From: Pseudomonas orientalis
Lineage (GTDB): Bacteria; Pseudomonadota; Gammaproteobacteria; Pseudomonadales; Pseudomonadaceae
Reading direction: 5' to 3'
DNA length: 64,000 nucleotides
Assembly (NCBI RefSeq): GCF_001439815.1
Contig: NZ_JYLM01000006.1
Location: 62,001 to 126,000 of the forward strand
How positions within the stretch are numbered: the stretch's first letter is position 1; each line of letters starts with the position of its first letter. Shown in pieces: positions 22,412 through 30,147 of the stretch. A model generated the notes under the pieces. That model worked only from the letters and a program-made list of their open reading frames with translations. It was not told where the DNA came from and searched no databases. The translations under genes and the position numbers were made by a program.

Positions 22412-24897
22412 CACACCGACACCGTTTGCTGGCTGACATCATCCACATGGGCAAAGTGTCGCAACGCCAGGCGATCCGACACTTGCCCGCTCTCATCGGC
22501 GACCGCTTGCAGCAGGTCGGCCAGGCCATCCAGCGCGGCACGCACGCTGGATTGGCCGAACAGCGGGTTCTCCAGGCAACCGAGGTCGAAGCGCGCCAAC
22601 TGCTCCACCAACGCTCCCAGGCCGGTTTCCCGCGGCACGCCGAAATCATCGTTCAAGCGACGCAAGGTGCGGCGTACCAGCTTGAGCTGGAACAGCACCG
22701 CGTGGGGGTTCTGCTCGTCGAGCAGCAACAGGTCGAGCACCGGGATCAGTTGCGGCACCGCCAGGTACCGCGCACGGTAGGTGATGCTGCTGTTGCCCAG
22801 TTCCAGCAACCATTCCAGCCCGGCCTGATCGAATACCGCCACACCGCGCAGGAACGCGGCAAGGCTGCTGCTCAGAAACTGCAGGCGCTCGATACGTCGG
22901 CCCATCATCAAGAAGCGCCAGCCCTCATCGCGGGTCATATCGTCCAGGGCAAACCCCGACAGCGCCGCCAGGGACATCACCAGGCGGTTGAGGAAATCCA
23001 GCAACTCGCCGAAGTCCGGGGCCTCGCATTCCAGGTCCATGGCTTCGCGTTGCAGCTCCACCAGGGCCTGCCAGTTTTCCCGGGACAGCTTGCCGCGCAC
23101 CTGGGACGCCGCCCACTGCAAGCGCTGCAAATTGGCGCGCAGGCTTGAAGGCCAGTCATCACCGAGCAAGGCCGCGAGCAAGCGTTCGGGCAACTCGCCC
23201 TCTTCCGGCAACAGCCGCAGGCTTTCGCCCAGTTCGACCGCCGCCTGCAAGGCCAACGGATCGTCGCCGTCGACATAGCGCGCCAGCACGACACGCAGCC
23301 AGCGCGCACTGTCATCGCAGCGCTCGCAATAACGGCCAAACCAGAACAGGTTCTCCACCACCCGTGACGGCAGATACGGATCGCGGCGCACCAGGTCGTG
23401 CGCACCAATCACGCGCTGGGCGCGCCATTGCTCGCCACCGGGCGCACGTTCGCCGAGTACCCAGGTGTCCTTGCTCGCACCGCCGCGCTGCATCGACACC
23501 ACTTCGGCATCGGCTTCAGCGGCTACGCGGGTCAGGCCGCCGGGCAGTACACGGTAGCCGTCGTCACTGGCCACGGCGTACACGCGCATGCCGATGGCGC
23601 GGTGCTGCAAATGGTCTTCCACGGTGTGCCACACCGGCGCCTGGGACAATTGCGCCAGCTCCTGGGCAACATAGGCGTAAGGCCGCGCACGCATGCGCCG
23701 GGCCAGAGCTTCGCGTTGCTCGGCATTCAAGTCGCGACCAAATACCGGGGCGAAACTCTGCGAGGGGAACGCCGGTTTGATCAATAACTGCGCCAGCTTC
23801 TCCAACGCCTCGGCCAGCACCGGCGCTTCACCGCACCACCAGGTGGCGATGGACGGCAGGATCAGTGCTTCGCCAAATAAAAACTCATTGATCTTCGGCA
23901 GGAAGCCAAGCAGGCCCGGCGACTCCAGCACGCCGCTGCCCAGGGCATTGGCCACCAGTACATTGCCCTGGCGCACGGCATCGAGCAGTCCGGGGACGCC
24001 GAGGGCCGAATCGGTGCGCAGCTCCAGGGGGTCGCAGAAGTCGTCGTCCAGGCGCCGCATGATTGCGTGAACGCGGCGCAGGCCGCTGAGGGTCTTGAGG
24101 AACACGGTGCTGTCGCGCACGGTGAGGTCGCCGCCTTCCACCAGTGGGTAGCCGAGCTGACGCGCGAGGTAGAGGTGTTCGAAATAGCTTTCGTTGAAGC
24201 GTCCCGGCGTCAGCAGCACGATCAGCGGTGGCTGGTCATCGCCGGGCGCCTGGCGGGCCAGGGTTTCCTGGAGTGTGCGAAAGAAACCGGTAAGGTGTTG
24301 CACCTGCAAGTCACGGTAAAGATCCGGGAAGGCGCGGGACACGATGGTGCGGTTTTCCAGGGCATAGCCGGCGCCCGACGGGGCCTGGGTACGGTCGGCG
24401 GTCACCCACCAGCGTCCATCCGGCGTGCGTGCCAGGTCCACGGCATACAGGTGCAGGAAAGCGCCGTCCGGCGGCTGGATACCCTGGCACGGCCACAGGA
24501 AGTTGTTGTGGCCAAATACCAGCTCGGCGGGCAGCAGGCCTTCCTTGATCAGGCGCTGCGGGCCATAGAGGTCGGCGAGCACGGCATTGAGCAGGCGCGC
24601 CCGCTGGGCAATGCCGGCCGACAGGTGCTGCCACTCATCAGCGGCCAGCACATGGGGCAACAGGTCCAGTTCCCACGGACGATCGGCGCCCTTGGGGTCG
24701 GCGTAGACGTTGTAGGTCACGCCGTTTTCCTGGATCTGCCGGGTCAGCAATGCCTGGCGCTGGGCCAGTTGGGCCGGCGTGCTGCGTTGCAGGTGATCGA
24801 GCAGGCGCTGCCAGTGGGCACGCACTGCGCCGCTGTCATCCAGCAGTTCATGATAGGTGCCCGGAGTCAGCGGGTAACGGTCGAGCAAATCGGACAT
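22411..24897 (-). CDS. Circularly permuted ATP-grasp ligase fused to alpha-E domain
   Basis: This 828-residue fusion has two parts. Residues about 1-480 are the circularly permuted ATP-grasp peptide ligase (formerly DUF404/DUF407), with ENGVTYNVYADPKG, RPWELDLLPHVL, LLTPGRFNESYFEHLYLARQ and LPSIATWWCGE. Residues about 500-820 are the all-helical alpha-E domain (DUF403), beginning LPSRVVENLFWFGRYCERCDD and including RDEGWRFLMMGRRIERLQ. In many bacteria these two domains are separate genes. Comparative genomics predicts that they make a short peptide or modify a protein tail, processed by the linked transglutaminases; no biochemical product is established to my knowledge. Confidence 0.9.
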   Translation of the reverse strand: MSDLLDRYPLTPGTYHELLDDSGAVRAHWQRLLDHLQRSTPAQLAQRQALLTRQIQENGVTYNVYADPKGADRPWELDLLPHVLAADEWQHLSAGIAQRARLLNAVLADLYGPQRLIKEGLLPAELVFGHNNFLWPCQGIQPPDGAFLHLYAVDLARTPDGRWWVTADRTQAPSGAGYALENRTIVSRAFPDLYRDLQVQHLTGFFRTLQETLARQAPGDDQPPLIVLLTPGRFNESYFEHLYLARQLGYPLVEGGDLTVRDSTVFLKTLSGLRRVHAIMRRLDDDFCDPLELRTDSALGVPGLLDAVRQGNVLVANALGSGVLESPGLLGFLPKINEFLFGEALILPSIATWWCGEAPVLAEALEKLAQLLIKPAFPSQSFAPVFGRDLNAEQREALARRMRARPYAYVAQELAQLSQAPVWHTVEDHLQHRAIGMRVYAVASDDGYRVLPGGLTRVAAEADAEVVSMQRGGASKDTWVLGERAPGGEQWRAQRVIGAHDLVRRDPYLPSRVVENLFWFGRYCERCDDSARWLRVVLARYVDGDDPLALQAAVELGESLRLLPEEGELPERLLAALLGDDWPSSLRANLQRLQWAASQVRGKLSRENWQALVELQREAMDLECEAPDFGELLDFLNRLVMSLAALSGFALDDMTRDEGWRFLMMGRRIERLQFLSSSLAAFLRGVAVFDQAGLEWLLELGNSSITYRARYLAVPQLIPVLDLLLLDEQNPHAVLFQLKLVRRTLRRLNDDFGVPRETGLGALVEQLARFDLGCLENPLFGQSSVRAALDGLADLLQAVADESGQVSDRLALRHFAHVDDVSQQTVSV

Positions 24898-24955
24898 GGA
24901 ACGCTCGGCAGAGGCAAGGGGGCTCAGGTTAACTCAACAAACACTGCAAATCCCC

Positions 24956-25058
24956 TGTGGGAGGGGGCTTGCTCCCGATTGCGGTGCATCAGTTACAGAT
25001 ATCCTGACTGACAGACTGCTATCGGGGGCAAGTCGAATCGTCGCACCGCCCCTCCCAC
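24956..25058. repeat. REPIN with an interrupted right arm
   Basis: The left arm (24956-24979) is TGTGGGAGGGGGCTTGCTCC with the usual GAT end. The right arm begins ATCGGGGGCAAG at 25021 and carries the same 16-base interruption, TCGAATCGTCGCACCG, seen at 5871-5886, before CCCCTCCCACA. It separates the DUF2126 gene from the ATP-grasp gene. Confidence 0.87.
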
Positions 25059-25070
25059 ATTTGATCGCAT

Positions 25071-28000
25071 TCAGTCATTTTTATTGGGGAAGCGGCGCAG
25101 ATCCAGAGTCATTGGCAATTCATCGTTCACCACCACAGCCGGCACAGGGAGCTTGCCCGGACTATGCCCCAAACGGAAAAACCGCGCCATCCGCCGGCTC
25201 TCGGCTTCATTGGCATTCACCGGCAAGCTGTCGTAATTGCGCCCGCCCGGATGGGCCACATGGTACTGGCAGCCGCCCAGCGAGCGCGACATCCAGGTGT
25301 CCAGCAGGTCGAACACCAGCGGCGCGTGCACTGCGATGGTCGGCTGCAGGCAGTTGGCCGGTTGCCAGGCGCGGTAACGCACCCCGGCGACAAATTCGCC
25401 GACGCGGCCGGTCGGCTGCAGCGGCACCGGGATGCCGTTGCAGGTCAGCACGTAACGTTGCGGCGCCAGGCCCCTCAACTTCACTTGCAGGCGCTCCAGG
25501 GAAGAGTCCACATAGCGCACCGTACCGCCCACCGCGCCCTCCTCGCCCAGCACATGCCAGGGTTCCAGGGCTTGGCGCAGTTCCAACTCGATACCACTGA
25601 CGGCATAGTCGCCGACCTTGGGGAAACGAAACTCCAGGTGCGCGGCAAACCATTCGGCGCGCAGCGGATAACCGGCGGCGTTGAGTTCGGCGATCACGTC
25701 GGCGAAGTCCTGCTCGATAAAGTGCGGCAACAGGAAGCGATCATGCAGTTCGGTGCCCCAGCGCGCCAACTTCGCCGGCGCGTAAGGTTCACGCCAGAAC
25801 CGCGCGACCAGCGCCCGCAACAGCAACTGCTGGGTGAGGCTCATGCGCGCATGGGGCGGCATTTCAAAGGCACGCAGCTCCAGCAGGCCCAGACGGCCGG
25901 TGGCACCATCGGGGGAATAGAGCTTGTCGATGCAGAACTCGGCGCGATGCGTGTTGCCCGTCACATCGATCAGCAGGTTGCGCAGCAGACGGTCGACCAA
26001 CCAGGGCGGGCATTCTTCGCCCGGCGCGGGCATTTGCGCAAAGGCGATTTCCAGCTCGTACAGCGCATCGTTGCGCGCTTCATCCACCCGTGGTGCTTGA
26101 GAAGTCGGGCCGATAAACAGGCCGGAAAACAGGTAAGACAGCGATGGATGGTTATGCCAGTAGCTGATCAGGCTGCGCAGCAGGTCGGGCCGGCGCAGGA
26201 ACGGTGAGTCCTTGGGTGTGGCGCCGCCCAGCACGAAATGGTTGCCGCCACCGGTGCCGGTGTGGCGACCGTCGATCATGAACTTTTCGGTGGTCAGGCG
26301 GGTTTGCCGCGCCTCTTCGTAGAGGAACTCGGTGCGCTCCACCAACTCGTCCCAGGTGGCGGACGGCTGCACGTTGACCTCAATTACACCGGGGTCCGGC
26401 GTCACCCGGAAATTGCTCAGGCGCGTATCCGAAGGAGGCTCGTAGCCTTCCAGCAGCACCGGGCAATGCAGTTCTTCGGCGGTGGCCTCGATGGCCGTCA
26501 CCAGCTCCAGATAGTCTTCGACGCGCTCCAGCGGCGGCATGAACAGGTACAGGCGCCCTTCCCGCGCTTCGGCGCACAGCGCGGTGCGGGTCAGCCAGTC
26601 GGCGGATTCATCGACCTGCGGCACGCGCTCATCGCTCGGAGCAGGCTCGTCATGACTGTGCAGTTGGGCGGGGGTCGGCAGCGCCGCTTGGTCCTGATTC
26701 GGGTCGGTGGGGTGCACAAACGGATATTGCGCGGCCGTCACCCACGGCTGTGAGGCCAGCGGCAGTCGATAACCCAACGGAGAGTCGCCCGGCACCAGGC
26801 GGCAATGGTTGTCGCGCAGGTACCAGCGCCCGCTCTGCCAGCGATCATTGGCGGCGGTGCGCGCCAGCGGCAGCACCTGGCCGATGACTTTATCCAGGCC
26901 CTGGTTGAAGACTTTGCGCAGGCGCTCGCGCTCCAGGTCATCACTCAGGCGCGGGTCCTGAGCGGTGACGTTCTGGGGCAGTGCACCTTCGCGCCACAGG
27001 TAGTAGAAGTTGTCTTCAAACGCCGGAAACACGAAACGTGCCGGCAGCTTGAGACTCTCGGCGACACTGGCCAGGAAGCGCCCGGCCATTACGCCATCCG
27101 CGCCATAGTCGGTTTGCTCATCGGCGATCAACGCGCTGTTGTGCCAGATCGGCACTCCGTCGCGACGCCAGTAGCAGTTCAGGGACCAACGCGGCAACTG
27201 CTCGCCGGGATACCACTTGCCCTGGCCGAAATGCACCAGGCCCTGCGGCGCGTAGTGCCTGCGCAGGCGCTGGAACAGTTCAGCGGACAGGCGGCGCTTG
27301 TCCGGGCCCAGGGCGGCGGTATTCCATTCGGCGCCGTCGGGGTCGTCGATCGATACGAACGTCGGTTCGCCGCCCATGGTCAGGCGTACATCGTCCCTGA
27401 GCAGGTCGGCATCGATCTGCCGGCCCAGGGCCTGGATCGCCAGCCATTGCTCTTCGGTGTAGGGCCTGGTCACCCGTGGTGCTTCCCAAATGCGCTGCAC
27501 CGACATCTCGTGGGTGAACTCGCATTCGCACGGCTCAACCAAGCCACTGATCGGCGCAGCTGAAGACGGATCCGGACTGCAGGCCAACGGGATATGGCCT
27601 TCACCGGCGAACAAGCCTGAGGTTGCGTCCAGGCCGATCCAGCCGGCGCCGGGCAGATACACTTCGCACCAGGCGTGCAGGTCGGTGAAGTCCACGTCGG
27701 TGCCGGAGGGACCATCGAGTGCCTTGACATCGGCGGTGAGCTGGATCAGATAGCCGGAGACAAACCGCGCCGCCAGCCCGAGGTTGCGCAGCAACTGCAC
27801 CAACAACCAGGCCGAGTCGCGGCAGGAGCCGGAAACGTTTTCCAAAGTGAGTTCCGGGGTTTGCACGCCCGGCTCCATGCGGATCAGGTAACCGATATCG
27901 GCGGCCAGGCGCTGATTGAGCCCGACCAGAAAATCCACGGCCGGCAACGGCGTACGGTCGATACCGGCCAGGTAGGCGGCAAACTTCGGCGTCAGCGGCA

Positions 28001-28361
28001 AGGTTTCAAGGTAAGGCGCCAGCTCGCGCTGCTCATCGGCGGCATAGCTGAACGGGATGTTCTCGGCGTAGGGCTCGAGGAAAAAATCGAACGGGTTGAA
28101 TACCGCCATCTCGGCGACCAGATCGACCTCAACGCGCAGCTCGTCAGTCTTTTGCGGGAAGACCAGACGCGCCAGGTAATTGCCCTGGGGGTCCTGCTGC
28201 CAGTTGATGAAATGCTGCTCGGGCAGCACCTTCAGCGCGTAGGACAATATCCGCGTGCGGCTATGGGGCGTCGGGCGCAAACGCACAATTTGCGGGCCCA
28301 GTTCGACAGCACGGTCGTAGCGGTAATGCGTAACGTGGTGCAACGCGACATGAATCGACAC
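25071..28361 (-). CDS. Large transglutaminase-like protein with DUF2126 domain
   Basis: The 1096-residue protein starts at the GTG at 28361, which has a perfect AGGAGG five bases upstream; the longer frame from 28403 has none. Residues 1-280 are a transglutaminase unit with the catalytic cysteine in GSCRDSAWLLVQLL, histidine in LHAWCEVYLPG and aspartate in GLDATSGL. The remaining 800 residues are the DUF2126 region, with RLTMGGEPTFVSIDDPDG, GRHTGTGGGNHFVLGG and IDVTGNTHRAEFCIDKLYSP, which looks like a carboxylate-amine ligase (COOH-NH2 ligase) fold. It is the first gene of a three-gene set with the ATP-grasp/alpha-E and small transglutaminase genes and probably works on the same unknown peptide. 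Confidence 0.9.
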   Translation of the reverse strand: MSIHVALHHVTHYRYDRAVELGPQIVRLRPTPHSRTRILSYALKVLPEQHFINWQQDPQGNYLARLVFPQKTDELRVEVDLVAEMAVFNPFDFFLEPYAENIPFSYAADEQRELAPYLETLPLTPKFAAYLAGIDRTPLPAVDFLVGLNQRLAADIGYLIRMEPGVQTPELTLENVSGSCRDSAWLLVQLLRNLGLAARFVSGYLIQLTADVKALDGPSGTDVDFTDLHAWCEVYLPGAGWIGLDATSGLFAGEGHIPLACSPDPSSAAPISGLVEPCECEFTHEMSVQRIWEAPRVTRPYTEEQWLAIQALGRQIDADLLRDDVRLTMGGEPTFVSIDDPDGAEWNTAALGPDKRRLSAELFQRLRRHYAPQGLVHFGQGKWYPGEQLPRWSLNCYWRRDGVPIWHNSALIADEQTDYGADGVMAGRFLASVAESLKLPARFVFPAFEDNFYYLWREGALPQNVTAQDPRLSDDLERERLRKVFNQGLDKVIGQVLPLARTAANDRWQSGRWYLRDNHCRLVPGDSPLGYRLPLASQPWVTAAQYPFVHPTDPNQDQAALPTPAQLHSHDEPAPSDERVPQVDESADWLTRTALCAEAREGRLYLFMPPLERVEDYLELVTAIEATAEELHCPVLLEGYEPPSDTRLSNFRVTPDPGVIEVNVQPSATWDELVERTEFLYEEARQTRLTTEKFMIDGRHTGTGGGNHFVLGGATPKDSPFLRRPDLLRSLISYWHNHPSLSYLFSGLFIGPTSQAPRVDEARNDALYELEIAFAQMPAPGEECPPWLVDRLLRNLLIDVTGNTHRAEFCIDKLYSPDGATGRLGLLELRAFEMPPHARMSLTQQLLLRALVARFWREPYAPAKLARWGTELHDRFLLPHFIEQDFADVIAELNAAGYPLRAEWFAAHLEFRFPKVGDYAVSGIELELRQALEPWHVLGEEGAVGGTVRYVDSSLERLQVKLRGLAPQRYVLTCNGIPVPLQPTGRVGEFVAGVRYRAWQPANCLQPTIAVHAPLVFDLLDTWMSRSLGGCQYHVAHPGGRNYDSLPVNANEAESRRMARFFRLGHSPGKLPVPAVVVNDELPMTLDLRRFPNKND

Positions 28362-28548
28362 GGCGGCCTCCTGCGAGCCAGGGCATGGGCACAACGCGCG
28401 CAAGACTTATGCCAGAGCAACAGTCATTGCGCTTTATCGTGGGAACCGCCGCAGTACAGCACTAAAACAGCGCCAACGGTGGCGTCATGGTGCGAGGGCT
28501 GCACACATTTGTGGCGAACGCCTGGAGGGAGGTGGTGAATCTACCCAA
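28362..28548. other. Intergenic region upstream of the DUF2126 operon
   Basis: It must carry the promoter of the three-gene set reading left, and the end of the two-gene unit that stops at 28549. I see no clear -35/-10 pair and no strong terminator hairpin. Confidence 0.3.
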
Positions 28549-28998
28549 TCAACGGGCTCTACGCTGGGCAACGACGGCCTGTCGCAGGCGCCGTATTTCA
28601 AGTAGCCGCTGACGCATTTCGCGGTGGCGCTTGCTGTTGAGCAACAGCAAGCCCAGCAGTGGGAACAACACCGCCGAGCCGTACACCAGGCGATTGAGGT
28701 CGTATTGAATCATCGGCAAAACGAACAACAGGCATGCGCCGAGGTATACCGCCACCAGCCTGGCCGCCCAGGGATAGCCACGCGCGATCATCACGTTGCC
28801 AAACACCAGCACCACCACCAACAGCAGGATCGCAGCCCCCGAATAGCTGGACTTGAGCGCTGGCTCTACCCCACGCAAATAGGTCACGCCCGCCGTGGAA
28901 ACTGCGACTGAGCCGGAGAAGATCGCCATGAAAATAGTGCCCATGAACACCGGAAAATAACGGGCGAGAAAACTGCGCATATCGGGGAAGCCGCTCAT
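28549..28998 (-). CDS. Small membrane protein, possible immunity partner
   Basis: The 149-residue protein has four hydrophobic segments at about residues 15-37, 52-72, 79-98 and 104-121, and a strongly basic C-terminal tail (RHREMRQRLLEIRRLRQAVV). There is no signal peptidase site or catalytic motif. Its start overlaps the stop of the gene at 28995 by four bases, so the two are translationally coupled. A polytopic inner-membrane protein encoded just after a protein with a membrane-inserting hydrophobic hairpin is the classic arrangement of an immunity gene for a pore-forming toxin. I do not recognise the family; an unrelated membrane protein remains possible. Confidence 0.7.
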   Translation of the reverse strand: MSGFPDMRSFLARYFPVFMGTIFMAIFSGSVAVSTAGVTYLRGVEPALKSSYSGAAILLLVVVLVFGNVMIARGYPWAARLVAVYLGACLLFVLPMIQYDLNRLVYGSAVLFPLLGLLLLNSKRHREMRQRLLEIRRLRQAVVAQRRAR

Positions 28999-29927
28999 TC
29001 GGTCAAATCCTCGTACAAGCCGATCGCAATGGTGCTGGCCGTACCGACATGCCCGGTTCGATAGCTACCGGCGATGCCCAATAGGCCGCCCAGCGCATCT
29101 TTCAACTGGGTCAGCGTGGCGTGGCGGATTTCGGTGGAGCTGTAGCTCTTGGTCAGCTTGCCGGCGCGCTGCTGCAGCTTGAGCAACTTGGGCGTCAGGC
29201 TCGGATCGCGCAGGCTGAGCAACTCCTTGGTCAACTTCTTGCGCTCCTGACGGCTCAGGCCCTTGAGCAGCTCATACCAACTCTTACCCAACGCGGCGGC
29301 CTTGTTGGCCTTGAGCAGCTTGACCGTGGTCAAGGCCCCCGTGCCGATCCCCACCAGCGAGGCCGCATCGAGGATGGGGGAAACCGCGCCATACCATTCG
29401 GCGTCGTCCATGCGGTCGTTCGCATCGGGATCAAGTATTTCGTTATAGGTACGCGCCACGCCAAATCCGCATTGGGCGCTGCTCGCCAGTGCTGCAGTGA
29501 TGCCGATACCCACCACAAAAGCACTGGCACCGGCTGTGAACGGAACGGCAACGCTGCCGCTGAACACCACGATCCAACCGATCACCGCTGCGCCGCAGGA
29601 AAGCCCCATATCAAATGCCTCCTTCTGGAGACGTCCTTCACGGGGATCTGTCTTCACCTGTTCCACAAACTGGGCAGGCGAGATGTACTTCTGCGCCTCG
29701 CGCAAAATGATGCGCTTGGGCTTGATACTGCAAATCGGCTTGAATTCGCGCAGGGTGACCACGTTAAGGTCGGCGTCGATATAGACGACGCCAGCGCCGA
29801 CGATCCCGGGGTCGCCATCGATGGCCGCGAACAGCCGTGGCAGGTTGATCTGACTTTCAATGCGCTGGCGCGCCATGAACTGGGAGCGATTGAAGTCCAT
29901 GCCGATGCCGGCCAGGGGGTTGCCCAT
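28995..29927 (-). CDS. Hypothetical protein with central hydrophobic hairpin, possible pore-forming effector
   Basis: The 310-residue protein has no signal peptide. Residues about 1-110 are soluble, with VVYIDADLNVVTLREF. Residues about 110-150 form one long hydrophobic stretch rich in Gly, Ala and Val (GAAVIGWIVVFSGSVAVPFT and on) that could form a helical hairpin. It is followed by an acidic, calcium-loop-like segment DPDANDRMDDAEW, a second weakly hydrophobic segment LDAASLVGIGTGALTTVK and a basic helical C-terminus. This layout recalls colicin-like or type VI pore-forming effectors. No VgrG, PAAR or Hcp gene is in the window and no MIX motif is evident, so the role is inferred only from architecture and from the coupled membrane protein gene. 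Confidence 0.65.
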   Translation of the reverse strand: MGNPLAGIGMDFNRSQFMARQRIESQINLPRLFAAIDGDPGIVGAGVVYIDADLNVVTLREFKPICSIKPKRIILREAQKYISPAQFVEQVKTDPREGRLQKEAFDMGLSCGAAVIGWIVVFSGSVAVPFTAGASAFVVGIGITAALASSAQCGFGVARTYNEILDPDANDRMDDAEWYGAVSPILDAASLVGIGTGALTTVKLLKANKAAALGKSWYELLKGLSRQERKKLTKELLSLRDPSLTPKLLKLQQRAGKLTKSYSSTEIRHATLTQLKDALGGLLGIAGSYRTGHVGTASTIAIGLYEDLTE

Positions 29928-29968
29928 GGGGTGTTCTTCCTTGAAAGGGTGGAGACTGGACTGACGCT

Positions 29969-30050
29969 ATCGGGGGCAAGCCCCCTCCCACATTCGACCG
30001 CATTCTCATGCTGGAACTCAGTCAAGTGTGGGAGGGGGCTTGCCCCCGAT
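29969..30050. repeat. REPIN, GGGGGCTTGCCCCC type
   Basis: Inverted arms at 29969-29992 and 30027-30050, upstream of the hypothetical effector-like gene and downstream of ygiQ. The promoter of the two-gene unit must lie in the remaining 40 bases, within the REPIN, or beyond it. Confidence 0.92.
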
Positions 30051-30103
30051 AGCAATCCGATAGGCGCCACCTTACCAAACAGGCCCGCTACCGACCAGAA
30101 AGC

Positions 30104-30131
30104 AAAACGCCAGCACTGAGGCTGGCGTTTT
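30104..30131 (-). terminator. Terminator of ygiQ
   Basis: The perfect stem AAAACGCCAGC with GCTGGCGTTTT around a six-base loop lies 16 bases beyond the ygiQ stop. T-runs at both sides would let it work in either direction, but only the minus-strand ygiQ transcript reaches it. Confidence 0.85.
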
Positions 30132-30147
30132 ACATGTCAGGCTGCGA

